A stretch of DNA of 64,000 nt from UBA6163 sp031411655 (GTDB taxonomy: Bacteria > Planctomycetota > Planctomycetia > Pirellulales > Pirellulaceae): NCBI GenBank assembly GCA_031411655.1, contig JANOBM010000071.1, positions 1-64,000 on the forward strand, read 5' to 3'. Within the stretch, counting starts at the first letter, position 1, and each line of letters opens with the position of its first letter. Position numbers and translations under genes: made by a program. The notes beneath the pieces are model-generated. The model did no database searches and was not told the origin of the DNA. It saw nothing but the letters and a program-made list of their open reading frames with translations. Below are positions 45,005 to 53,949 of this stretch, piece by piece.

Positions 45005-46659
45005 TAGTCCGCTCGCGTCAGTCGCCATACCTGTACTCCCAACACCACAAACATCAATGAAGAAATAACGCCCGCCACCCACCAGGCTTCCGGCAACAAG
45101 TCATAGATCTCAAAGCCTGGAGCCCCAATGACATTCAATGCCGCGCCGACCGGAGTTGCGAGAAGTGCATACTCTACGGTGGTAAAGCCAAATGGCGCGT
45201 CGCGCCCAAGCCAAACAAGAATGGGCGCTAGAAATAGAGTGATGACCGTAACAAAAGTAATTGTCGTCGACATTGCTGTCGTACGAAACAGACTGCCGAC
45301 GGCAGCGCTGACCGCTAATGCTTCTACTGCTGTCCATGTAAGGCAAATCAATACATAATTAACTTGTAACCAAGTGTTGGGCTGGATGAAAATCATGATC
45401 AAGTATCCAGGCAGAGTCGCCAGCAAGACAATGGCAAGCGTCCAGACGACGCTCAAAATTTTGCCGCGAATGATCTTAAAAGCTGAAAGCGGCGTTAGTC
45501 GGAGCAACTCCCAGCCGCTGCCGTCTCGCTCTCCACTTATCAACCCCGACGCTAAACTAGGAGTCAAGATGACGATTAGCAGGACTTGAAGAATGACCAT
45601 TAAGCCTCCGATCGCATCGACTCCCCATGAAGTAACACTGGTGGCTGCGGCAAACGTCACAACAACCGAGGTGACTGCACAAATCGCAATGAGGCGTAGT
45701 AGCCATTGAAATCGCCCGAAGCGACGGCACCGAAACTCCTTGACCATAACGGGATTCAAATACCAAGGAATTCCTGATTTGCGACGCTGCGGATCGACAA
45801 TGTAAAGCAAACGCCGTGACATGCGAGTCGCAAGTCCACGGTCATTGGTAATCACACCTTTTGATCGTGCCGTGTCAAAAATACGATAATTCAATCGAGA
45901 GAGCGTAACCGCAGCAAAGACGAAACATGACAACGACGTTGCTCCTATGAAGCCACTTGTTGTCGATGCCGTTCGTAAACCGGCCGAGCCAACGCCCGTG
46001 TGCCCCATGATCTCCATGACGGCTGGTATGGGAGAGAGACTCTTTAGGACTTGCGTGACCGTTGCCAATATTCCCTGGGCACCGGGAAAGAAAGCGGCCG
46101 GTACGAGCGATAAGAATGAGATCGCAAAAACAATCGAATAAGTGATACGCACACCTGCGTCCGCAGACTGCACATAGCTACTGACAAGCATGCCTACGGT
46201 TACATACTGCAGTATCAATAAGGTGAGGATCAAGTAAAGCAAACCCAAGTCTTTCACCAGATCAATCCCACCCATCGCGTAACAAGCCGCCGACGCAGGC
46301 AAGCTTGATATCAAGACGAGGATGCTAAACAACAGAACTCCGGTCGCTTTACCGAAATAGATCGAGAAGGCGCTGAGCGGTGAATTAAGCAACAGAGCCA
46401 ACGTACCGCCATTTTTTTCGTTGATGACGGATGTTGCCGGAAAAGCGGGAACGAGAAACAGAACGGCGGCAAGCAGTCCGTAACCAAAGACACGAAACAC
46501 TTCCAACGATTGTGAGCCACTCAAGTCGACGGCAGCGTCGGTTGGCCAGCGCATGAGCACGGCGAGGGAGAAGGCAACCGTCAAGCACAAAAGTACGAGT
46601 AATGCTCGGTTTGATCGCAGGATGCCAAAGAACTCGCGTTGTATAAGTGGATTGATCAC
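45004..46659 (-). CDS. ABC-2 type transporter permease, double unit
   Basis: A 551-residue ABC-2 membrane protein with about 12 hydrophobic segments in two six-helix halves of similar layout, so it is likely a fused dimer. Both halves begin with the ABC-2 cue N-P-[L/V]-x-x-[R/K]-E-F (MINPLIQREFFGILR; YLNPVMVKEFRCRR). Each also has an ERDGSGWELLRLTPLSA or EKNGGTLALLLNSPLSA coupling segment, typical of this class. Its ATG overlaps the ATPase stop by 4 bases. With the ATPase and the large membrane protein it resembles the GldA/GldF/GldG-type and NatAB-like exporters; the cargo is unknown. Confidence 0.92.
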   Translation of the reverse strand: MINPLIQREFFGILRSNRALLVLLCLTVAFSLAVLMRWPTDAAVDLSGSQSLEVFRVFGYGLLAAVLFLVPAFPATSVINEKNGGTLALLLNSPLSAFSIYFGKATGVLLFSILVLISSLPASAACYAMGGIDLVKDLGLLYLILTLLILQYVTVGMLVSSYVQSADAGVRITYSIVFAISFLSLVPAAFFPGAQGILATVTQVLKSLSPIPAVMEIMGHTGVGSAGLRTASTTSGFIGATSLSCFVFAAVTLSRLNYRIFDTARSKGVITNDRGLATRMSRRLLYIVDPQRRKSGIPWYLNPVMVKEFRCRRFGRFQWLLRLIAICAVTSVVVTFAAATSVTSWGVDAIGGLMVILQVLLIVILTPSLASGLISGERDGSGWELLRLTPLSAFKIIRGKILSVVWTLAIVLLATLPGYLIMIFIQPNTWLQVNYVLICLTWTAVEALAVSAAVGSLFRTTAMSTTITFVTVITLFLAPILVWLGRDAPFGFTTVEYALLATPVGAALNVIGAPGFEIYDLLPEAWWVAGVISSLMFVVLGVQVWRLTRAD

Positions 46660-47744
46660 GCATCGTCTCCTACAGCGCTCGCACTTGCGTCCAGGCCGTT
46701 GGATAGCTGATCGCCCGCATTGGCAACGGACAAAAAAGCATCTTCTAAATCGGTGGGGACTTCGCGAAACTGCACGATCGTTTCACCCTCGTTTACTAAA
46801 CGAGTGAGCAATGGTGCCACTGTACGATCATTGAGGCTTGTCCGGAATCGTACAACCGATTCCGTCTTTGAAGGGCTCACGTCGCTTGCTTGGACATCTA
46901 CCGCACCCGGACGCTCGACAAGCCACTGAGTAATTATCTTTGCAACGCGATCGACTTGGTCCTCCCCAAGTAACAGCACTTCGAACGTCCGACGTTGTTG
47001 GACATCTCGCATGATGTCCTCGATCGTACCGAACGCTCGCAGCTTGCCCTTAGTGATCATGGCAACCGTGTCGCAAATTCTTGCGAGTTCCGGCAGAATA
47101 TGGCTTGTCACGATCAGTGTTTTTCCCATCTCGGCAAGCCTGAGCAACATCACTCGCATATCAATTCGGGCTTGCGGATCTAGGCCGTTGGCAGGCTCAT
47201 CCAAGATCATGACCGGGGGATCATGTATCAATGTGCGCGCGATCGCCACTCGCTGCTGCATTCCGCGACTCAATGCGTCCACAAACAGATCGGACATGTA
47301 CGACGCATCCGTGATTTCAAGGCACTCCGCGATCCTTAAGTTCCGTTTGCGACGCGGAATCCCATAAGCTGCTCCGAAGAAATCCAAATACTCGGATACT
47401 CGCATATTGTTGTACGATCCAAAGTCGTCTGGCATGTAACCAACCAATCGCTTGATCTTGCGAGCGTCGCGGAGGCAATCCGACCCCGCGATCTTTGCCG
47501 TGCCACTAGTCGGTTTTAAAAGGCCCACCAAAATGCGAATCGTGGTAGTCTTTCCTGCACCATTGGGGCCGATAAACCCTAAGATTTGCCCCCTGCAAAC
47601 CTGCAATGACAGCGAATCAAGTGCAGTAAATTCGCCATAGCGTTTTGTTAGTCCTAGAATCTCGACGACTGTTTCCGAGGGGCTCACGAGTGTCTCCGAT
47701 TTGGGATTTGACTTCGATGGCAGGCAAGAGTAAGAAAGATCCAT
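46656..47744 (-). CDS. ABC transporter ATP-binding protein
   Basis: A 362-residue ABC ATPase. ATG at 47744 (MDLSYSC) follows the stop of the upstream gene after a single base (TGAAATG). Walker A GPNGAGKTTT, Q-loop region GYMPDDFG (D where most have Q), ABC signature LSRGMQQRVAIA, Walker B VMILDEPANGLDP and the switch histidine in VTSHIL are present. A C-terminal extension of about 110 residues after the ATPase domain (FEVLLLGEDQVD onward) is typical of the CcmA/NatA/GldA class. It pairs with the downstream double permease. Confidence 0.95.
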   Translation of the reverse strand: MDLSYSCLPSKSNPKSETLVSPSETVVEILGLTKRYGEFTALDSLSLQVCRGQILGFIGPNGAGKTTTIRILVGLLKPTSGTAKIAGSDCLRDARKIKRLVGYMPDDFGSYNNMRVSEYLDFFGAAYGIPRRKRNLRIAECLEITDASYMSDLFVDALSRGMQQRVAIARTLIHDPPVMILDEPANGLDPQARIDMRVMLLRLAEMGKTLIVTSHILPELARICDTVAMITKGKLRAFGTIEDIMRDVQQRRTFEVLLLGEDQVDRVAKIITQWLVERPGAVDVQASDVSPSKTESVVRFRTSLNDRTVAPLLTRLVNEGETIVQFREVPTDLEDAFLSVANAGDQLSNGLDASASAVGDDA

Positions 47745-47745
47745 T

Positions 47746-50247
47746 TCATAGCTTGGTTCCTTGTACTTCCACGTGCAGGTATTCGATTTGCCAGGCACTG
47801 CGACTCGGCTCGACCAGCTGATCACCAGACTTCACTTCCGCCGAGGCCTTCAATTCTTCTTCACTAGGCGAGATGCTTAACGAAAGGACTAGTCCGCCTT
47901 CGGCATCCAGTTGCAACGCATTCGGATCTTCGATATCTAACGCAAGCACACCCGTGGGATCCTGTTTGGTATGCACAGTCGTGAATTGGCCATCGATAAG
48001 TGCCTTCACCGCGAATGTTCGTGAGGGCGCGCTGAGTTTGATCGTTAGATGAGCACGACTCAGTCTGCAAGGCAACAGTTGCGGCGGTAACACGCATCTT
48101 AAGTCGGCCTCGGCAGGTTTGTTCATTTCGATCCAGCGCCCCGTGCGAGGGTCGAAAATGGTTGATCGCCCTCGCTCGCCCAAATAGGGCTCGATACGGA
48201 TAAAACTTGCTGGGACACTGAACTCGCTACCACTCGCAGTTCCTTTGATCTCGATCGGTACCGACGCTAATGCGGAACCTTGTCGTACGAAGTCTTTGTC
48301 AAATGTTATGCCCGAATCGATTGAGTCGGTCCAAAGGAGTGCGACAGGACCCGTTCCGAACAGCGGTTTTTCTGCATTCAAAATCTGGCGAATGAGCTTC
48401 TGACGATCGCGTTGTATATCCGAAATGATCTCGGAATGGACATACTGACCGGTCGCTAGAATGTCGTCTCTTCCGCCGATCCATAAGCCAGGTGAACTCT
48501 GCGATTGGTTAAGAGCAAGGGATGGTGCCGGGTTTGCAAGGATAAGCATGTCTTCAACTCGGCTTCCGTCTAGACCAGCTAATTGTCCCTCAAACCCTTG
48601 TGGCGTAAACGTTCCAGTGACTTTCCATGGGCTTTCAAGCGTAATCACCGAATCGCTTTGCAAATGGCGCACTACACCCGGCGGCTGTGTGACGAAAAGC
48701 CACTGAGATCGCCCAGTGTCATCCCAGAGAAGACGCTTTGCATTTCCGTCCAAAGCGCCATCACGAAGCGATGTCATCGTGTTCGGACTTGATTCAATGA
48801 CTAGTGGACGCGATTGATCGCTGTAAATCGCAGCGACGCTATGCACATTCGCTTCACGGCTATGAGGAATATTACGCACGATTTGAGTGGTCACGATACT
48901 GGAGGGGACCGCTGCTGTTTGAGATTTGCCCAGAATCAGGAAACTCAAGGCCGTAATCAATGCAGCACCAGGAATGAGCATCGCCAATTGCTGTGCTCGC
49001 TTACCATAGGCCAGCCACGTGCCGGCTCCAATCACTACCACCAAGTGCAAGGCAAAGATGATCGCAACGATAGTACGACTGGGGATCGAGTAGCCGATCG
49101 TATTATCGGCAAAGGACGCTAGTTCGGCGGTGGGCTGTATGGTTTTCACGCGAGGTGAAAAGATGCGCTGGGAAAGCGTTTGGTAGGCGAGGGTCCGGTC
49201 ATTGTTTTTAAGCCAGCCTGGTCCGCCCAAGGTCGTAAAAAAGATCATGCCATCGCCGTATGGCTTAACAAAAGCTGCGGGCCATCCATCCACTTGGCAA
49301 ACCACTTCAGCGGAAACGGTAAACCCGCGGACCATGTCGACAGGTGTTTCCGATGACCATGTCTCCCGAGTGGTCTCACCACCGGACGCGGCCGAAACCA
49401 CGGTCTCCATCGTAAAATCATTCAATTCAACGCGGTCTACTTCCTGAAAGCTGGCTTCGTCTCCCAAGAGACTTCGAAGGTTTTGAGAGTTGAGTTGATC
49501 CACCATTACCCACAAGATGCCTCCACTTCCGACCCAACGCTGCAACTGATCGATCGCAGCCGAATCATTAAAAATCCGGTCGCTTGCGATGATGAACTGG
49601 TCGATAGAATCCAGACCGACGGGAGAGGGCGGCAGAAAATCTTCGCTGAAGTGAATCACCCCTAGTTGCTGATTCGCCGAAATCGTTCGATCGCGCCCCT
49701 TGTTGATCATGTTTGCGATGTCTTGTACTCGCTCATTTGCCAACGCATCTTTGATGGACGGTGAATGGAACACAGCGACGGCACGAGACTCGTCGGTCGA
49801 TACCATCAAGGAGCGCTGAGAAACGGGCATGCCAACCACATTTGATTGGAAACTCTCCACTCCACGCGACTCGCGAAGGTGAATCGAATGCATATCCATC
49901 AACAATTGTCCAGGCTCGATGTCATCTGGACACCACACTGGCAACCAACCTTTGCGACTGCCTCCGGCTGGTATCCAAATTCTGCGAGCGTATTGAATGT
50001 CTTTGTGATTGCCCATCGTCACACTCACCGTTTCCTCCGTATCGCGTTCGGTAGGATTGGTTCCATTGACAGAGAGAATTGCCCACCGTCCAGGAACCTG
50101 ACGCTGCATTCCTCCCGGATTGACCGATAAGGTGGCAAGCGTCTGTGCGATCGTTTGATCCTGCCCGACTGAAGGCAATGGCGCGATGATCCCGGCGATT
50201 CCTAACACCATGATCGCGGCGAAGGCAAGTCTCATATTACAAATCAT
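47746..50247 (-). CDS. Large exported membrane protein of ABC-2 operon
   Basis: A protein of 833 residues if translated from 50247 (MICNMRLAFAAIMVL), which supplies a signal peptide ending near VGQD. It contains an N-terminal beta-rich region, then a central Rossmann-like domain with LGVIHFSEDFLPPSP and WVGSGGILWVMVD, and the membrane helix RTIVAIIFALHLVVVIGAG with a second one (QLAMLIPGAALITALSFLIL). The C-terminal 350 residues are beta-rich. The layout (GATase-like part plus transmembrane helices beside an ABC-2 transporter) recalls the GldG/DUF4350 group. It is the first gene of the operon. An upstream frame to 50451 exists but has no family support. Confidence 0.75.
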   Translation of the reverse strand: MICNMRLAFAAIMVLGIAGIIAPLPSVGQDQTIAQTLATLSVNPGGMQRQVPGRWAILSVNGTNPTERDTEETVSVTMGNHKDIQYARRIWIPAGGSRKGWLPVWCPDDIEPGQLLMDMHSIHLRESRGVESFQSNVVGMPVSQRSLMVSTDESRAVAVFHSPSIKDALANERVQDIANMINKGRDRTISANQQLGVIHFSEDFLPPSPVGLDSIDQFIIASDRIFNDSAAIDQLQRWVGSGGILWVMVDQLNSQNLRSLLGDEASFQEVDRVELNDFTMETVVSAASGGETTRETWSSETPVDMVRGFTVSAEVVCQVDGWPAAFVKPYGDGMIFFTTLGGPGWLKNNDRTLAYQTLSQRIFSPRVKTIQPTAELASFADNTIGYSIPSRTIVAIIFALHLVVVIGAGTWLAYGKRAQQLAMLIPGAALITALSFLILGKSQTAAVPSSIVTTQIVRNIPHSREANVHSVAAIYSDQSRPLVIESSPNTMTSLRDGALDGNAKRLLWDDTGRSQWLFVTQPPGVVRHLQSDSVITLESPWKVTGTFTPQGFEGQLAGLDGSRVEDMLILANPAPSLALNQSQSSPGLWIGGRDDILATGQYVHSEIISDIQRDRQKLIRQILNAEKPLFGTGPVALLWTDSIDSGITFDKDFVRQGSALASVPIEIKGTASGSEFSVPASFIRIEPYLGERGRSTIFDPRTGRWIEMNKPAEADLRCVLPPQLLPCRLSRAHLTIKLSAPSRTFAVKALIDGQFTTVHTKQDPTGVLALDIEDPNALQLDAEGGLVLSLSISPSEEELKASAEVKSGDQLVEPSRSAWQIEYLHVEVQGTKL

Positions 50248-50651
50248 GTGTAAACGACTGGCGGTGAAGAATAAAGAGAGGAGCGGTATAAAGGCTATCT
50301 GACAAATATCCGCCAATGCAGTCGGTCCGGTTAGGCTGAGAATGGGCTGCGAAATCACCACTGTCATCGGCTCGTCACGACGGTGAGAACGACGACTGCG
50401 TGGGTGTTCAGGAGTCATCAATCTTACGGAAGTCGATTTTACAAGACGCAAGGGTTGCTCGAGTGGCTAGCCAGTACAAATGGGTGAGCGCAACTTTTGG
50501 AGGTTGCACGCTCATCTGCGTTTCAAGCTTTTCAACAGCGATAATCCATGGCCTCCGAACATCAGTCCCACCATCGCAGGCAACGACGGCGGTGAGTCCT
50601 GAAAACCTCACCGCCCGTCTAATAAACGTCGTTGATGTGCAGCAGAAGCAG
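50248..50651. other. Gap before ABC-2 operon and after permuted lipoprotein
   Basis: On the minus strand the frame of the large ABC-2-operon protein stays open to 50451 and would encode a hydrophobic block (IAFIPLLSLFFTASRL) after an Arg/His-rich stretch. It could be part of that protein if an earlier ATG is used. The 200 bases to 50651 are otherwise empty; the stop of the lipoprotein gene lies at 50652. No clear promoter or terminator is seen. Confidence 0.35.
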
Positions 50652-51758
50652 TTATTGAAGCGATTCAAAAATTGCGGGCACGGGCAGGTCGCTGAGTTCA
50701 TCGATGATTCCCTGGCTACGTTCCTGGGCATTGAGAACCTCCATTCGACCAACGAAAAGCATGACCTCACCACCATCGGGGATGGCTTCCTTTATCAGTT
50801 GTCCCGCGGCTCGGCCTGCCATGTAGTTGCTCGTGCCGAGATAAAAGCGGCGCGCGGACGCGGGCGCATCGCTGTCTTGGCAGATGACTGGCATGACGGC
50901 ACACGCGGCATCGATCATTTGTACTTGGTTGTCGGGATTAATGGGGCTGATGGCGACGCCGTCCAACTTCGATGCAATGTTTGTTTCAAGAAATCGTTTC
51001 TGCTCTTCAATCGATCCGGTAGATGGCATTTGAACTTCGACGGTAGTTCCAAACTGTTCGGCCGCTTTGTTGCACCCGAATTCGGCCAGGGTCCAAAATG
51101 GGTCAATGCTGTTGGTGATGAAAGCGACGCGGAGCCCTTTACCGTCCAATTTTGCATCCGGTGAGAGCGAAGGCCCCTTCCCGTCGCGGATTTTTGCCAT
51201 ATCCGACTCAAACTCAGATGCATTGTCCGCTCGAATCGTTCGGTGAGGAATGAACAACAAGCCTGATTCTGGGACATCAATCTTTTGGCCACGAGCGATC
51301 ATCGTGAGCCATTCGACACTTCTGAATCCGAATGCATAAGGTTGCTGAACGATCGTTCCATGGACATTGCCGTCAGCGATTCCGGCGATCGTCTCGATGT
51401 GCTCATCAAATCCAACCACTTTGATTTTGCCAAGATTCCCCGTGCTTCGAAGTCCGGCGAGAATCATGGGAGTATTCTGGCTCCAGAGTCCGACTAAGCA
51501 TTTCACCTCGGGATGGCGAAGGAGTGTCGTCTCGACGTTTTCTTTTGACTTCGCATTGTCTTGATTATCCGTCAAGATGTTCAGCACCGTGTACTTACCT
51601 GCGGCAAGCGGAAAACGACTGCTCCCTGTCGCGGCGACCGGCTCCTCCGATGGCTGGACCTGTGTATTCGGTGTCTTCACACCTTCCGATCGATTGCAGC
51701 CGAATATTGGGACGAGCGCGGCAACGACAGTGAAGAGTAAGGTGTCAAAATTTTTCAT
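50652..51758 (-). CDS. Circularly permuted RbsB-like sugar-binding lipoprotein
   Basis: A 368-residue lipoprotein: MKNFDTLLFTVVAALVPIFGC gives the lipobox I-F-G-C (Cys21). After a disordered linker, residues 55-190 correspond to the C-terminal half of an RbsB-type periplasmic binding protein (YTVLNILTDNQDNAKSKENV, then LVGLWSQNTPMIL, IKVVGFDEH, GTIVQQPYAFGFRSVE). Only then come residues 208-356, the family's N-terminal half (LRVAFITNSIDPFW, KLDGVAISPINPDN, DSDAPASARRFYLGTSN, GGEVMLFVGRM, NAQERSQGI). In ordinary members the two halves are in the opposite order. The reading frame is continuous, so this is a natural circular permutation or segment swap. The start at 51758 is fixed by the lipobox. 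No permease gene is adjacent. Confidence 0.88.
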   Translation of the reverse strand: MKNFDTLLFTVVAALVPIFGCNRSEGVKTPNTQVQPSEEPVAATGSSRFPLAAGKYTVLNILTDNQDNAKSKENVETTLLRHPEVKCLVGLWSQNTPMILAGLRSTGNLGKIKVVGFDEHIETIAGIADGNVHGTIVQQPYAFGFRSVEWLTMIARGQKIDVPESGLLFIPHRTIRADNASEFESDMAKIRDGKGPSLSPDAKLDGKGLRVAFITNSIDPFWTLAEFGCNKAAEQFGTTVEVQMPSTGSIEEQKRFLETNIASKLDGVAISPINPDNQVQMIDAACAVMPVICQDSDAPASARRFYLGTSNYMAGRAAGQLIKEAIPDGGEVMLFVGRMEVLNAQERSQGIIDELSDLPVPAIFESLQ

Positions 51759-51947
51759 GAGTGATGTCCGTGATGAGCCTTTGCAAAAAGAACTGACAAG
51801 TTTTTCGAGGTAGTCGCTAAAATGGATGTTCGGATTGGGCAAGGTCGGGCGAGTTTGCCGGCGGCTCGGCCGGTTGTCTTGTGAACCGAGCTGGGACGAC
51901 GATGGAAGGCATTGTATCGAGCATTCCGTTGACCGCGTTGACAAGCT

Positions 51948-52850
51948 ATGCAAGCACTCAAGAATAACCGAAACCCGATAGGGTTGGGACAGCCGGGCTC
52001 TGCGGTGGGGTTTGTTCCGGCAATTGCTTCAAAGACATCCTCGCCTCCAACGATTTTAGGTATTTGGAAACTCGGTGAGCTGCTCTACTCGGGTGAGCAT
52101 TCCCAATTATTTGCCGCGCAGCCAGCCGATGCGGTGGGTAGTCCACGATTTGATTACGTCCTGCGAACCGTACCCAGCATCCGTGAGACGCGGGAGCCGT
52201 CCGTGGAGCAGTTGCAGAGGTTCGCCACCGCGGCGACGATGGTAAAGCATCCTCACTTAGTAGCGGTACTTGATGCTTCAGTTCAGTCGGCTTTTCCCTA
52301 TTTGGTGATGCCACGACTTTTAGGCAACACCCTTTCCACTCTTATTGCGAACGCAAAAGCCTTCCCATTGCCTGTTGTTCTTTGGGTCGTTCGACAGGCT
52401 GCCCAAGGAGTTTCTGCATTGCATCAGGCATCTTGGGTCCATGGTGACATCAAGTCGGAAAATCTATTTGTCGATTCGCATTGTCATGTGACCGTCCTTG
52501 ACCTTGGCTTTGCGTCGGCCGTTGGTGCGGTAGCAAGTGAAGTCTTTAAGGGCACGCCAAAGTATGCGGCTCCGGAACTCATTTGCGACCAGCCAAGGCC
52601 GATTACTCCTTCAGCGGATGTCTATGCGTTAGGCAACCTACTTCTTGAATTACTTTCATGGACGGCACCGACGATAAAGAATACTGGCTCGCTCGAAGCC
52701 GCTGCAGAGTTGGTGGCTGATATGCTCGGGGAGTTGCCCGAATCGAGGCCTTCGGTGAATGAAGTTGTCTCGCGACTCCTACGATTGGAGATCGAGACAT
52801 TGGGGATGCACATTGAACCGCCCTTGACATCAATCCGCCGGGCTGCCTGA
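51948..52850 (+). CDS. Protein kinase-like protein, probable pseudokinase
   Basis: A 300-residue kinase fold. The catalytic loop reads HGDIKSEN (165-172) in place of HRDxKxxN and the metal motif is DLG (185). The strand that should carry the ATP lysine reads YVLRTV, with Arg73, and the helix-C glutamate is replaced (QLQRFATAATMV), so key ATP-binding residues are missing. APE and the DVYALG segment are present. It may bind nucleotide weakly, or act as a scaffold. It is divergent from the permuted lipoprotein gene and overlaps the ThiY/SsuA-like gene by 21 bases at its 3' end. Confidence 0.8.
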   Translation: MQALKNNRNPIGLGQPGSAVGFVPAIASKTSSPPTILGIWKLGELLYSGEHSQLFAAQPADAVGSPRFDYVLRTVPSIRETREPSVEQLQRFATAATMVKHPHLVAVLDASVQSAFPYLVMPRLLGNTLSTLIANAKAFPLPVVLWVVRQAAQGVSALHQASWVHGDIKSENLFVDSHCHVTVLDLGFASAVGAVASEVFKGTPKYAAPELICDQPRPITPSADVYALGNLLLELLSWTAPTIKNTGSLEAAAELVADMLGELPESRPSVNEVVSRLLRLEIETLGMHIEPPLTSIRRAA

Positions 52851-53876
52851 CGCCGCTTTCGTGTTCTCGTTTTCCGAAGGGGGCTGGATGAACCGATTCG
52901 TGAAGCAGTCTTCTGGCTGCACATCGCCGTCTTTGATGAGCTTGATCTCGATCATTTGATCGACCAATGCTTTCCAGCGGTCTTGAGACATCATGCCAAC
53001 GTTTTCCAACGCCATACCATTTGGTCTTGCCAGCTCCACGAGTGCTATAGATCCGAACGTGAGAGCCGCGTCGGTCATGCCATGTTTATTGGCGTCGAGG
53101 ATGGCTTGGTTACCGAGTACGGGATCGGAAAGGTAGTTTTGCCAACCTTTGCGAGTTGCTTCGACGAACTTCGCGACGAGTTCAGGCTGCGTTCGGACAA
53201 GCTCGCCCCGCGTGACTAACACGCTGGAGTATGGATTCCAGCCCAGGTCACTCACCATCCATGTTTTGACCTTGGCACCCGCCTCCTGAGCGAGAAACGG
53301 CTCTGCAAAAGAGTAAGCTTGAATGGCGATCTTAGGGTCGGCAACCAAGTTGGCGACGCTTCCGTGATAGGGCACTTCTTGAACTCCTTCTAGGATACCT
53401 CTGGCTCGAAGGAATTCGACGAAACCTTGTCCCTCTTGCCGCTGCAACGTCAAGCCTTTCAATCCTTCCCACGAGTCCATCCCGGAGTCTTCTCGAACCA
53501 AGATACATCTCGGATGATTCTGCATCGCAGCAAGCAGCGCAACGATATCCGAGCCCGCGGCTCGGTAGAGGACGACGTCGTCCGCATTCGTGATCGCGAA
53601 GTCGGCTCGTCCCATGACGACCTCCGCCGCGACCGGCGTTGCGCGGCCTCCCGGGCGGATCTCAACTTCGATCCCTGCGGCTTGATACGTCCCATCGGCC
53701 TCCGCCTGATAGACACCCCCGTGCTCGGCCTCGGCATACCAATTAAGCTGCACGGCTACGCGGTCGATGTGCTTTTCGGACGCACTCTTTGTCGCTGGCG
53801 AACGAGAGCAGCCAATGAGACAAACGCTGGTGGCCAGTATCGAAAAAAGGAAGGGAAACCGAAGAAAAAGTCTCAT
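52830..53876 (-). CDS. ABC importer substrate-binding lipoprotein, NMT1/SsuA type
   Basis: A 348-residue periplasmic binding protein of the NMT1/THI5/SsuA family. Start at 53876 (MRLFLRFPFLFS) gives a lipoprotein signal with lipobox LIGC. The family opening VAVQLNWYAEAEHGGVYQA is diagnostic: similar THI5/NMT1 proteins bind pyrimidine or other thiamine precursors, while the SsuA group binds alkane sulfonates. Other landmarks are GRADFAITNADDVV and GMDSWEGLKG. Together with the permease and ATPase it is a ThiXYZ-like importer. The ligand cannot be fixed, but the WYAEAEHGG motif favours a thiamine-precursor type. Confidence 0.85.
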   Translation of the reverse strand: MRLFLRFPFLFSILATSVCLIGCSRSPATKSASEKHIDRVAVQLNWYAEAEHGGVYQAEADGTYQAAGIEVEIRPGGRATPVAAEVVMGRADFAITNADDVVLYRAAGSDIVALLAAMQNHPRCILVREDSGMDSWEGLKGLTLQRQEGQGFVEFLRARGILEGVQEVPYHGSVANLVADPKIAIQAYSFAEPFLAQEAGAKVKTWMVSDLGWNPYSSVLVTRGELVRTQPELVAKFVEATRKGWQNYLSDPVLGNQAILDANKHGMTDAALTFGSIALVELARPNGMALENVGMMSQDRWKALVDQMIEIKLIKDGDVQPEDCFTNRFIQPPSENENTKAASGSPAD

Positions 53877-53949
53877 CGCACAATTCCGAAAAAGTAGAAA
53901 AAGAGTACTAGACCACCTTGGGCAAACCAATGCGAAAGCAAGGCAAGGC

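Noticed and set aside
50400..51164. 254-codon frame on the plus strand
   Set aside because: It is antisense to the permuted sugar-binding lipoprotein gene, which has a lipobox and family motifs; the plus-strand frame has none.
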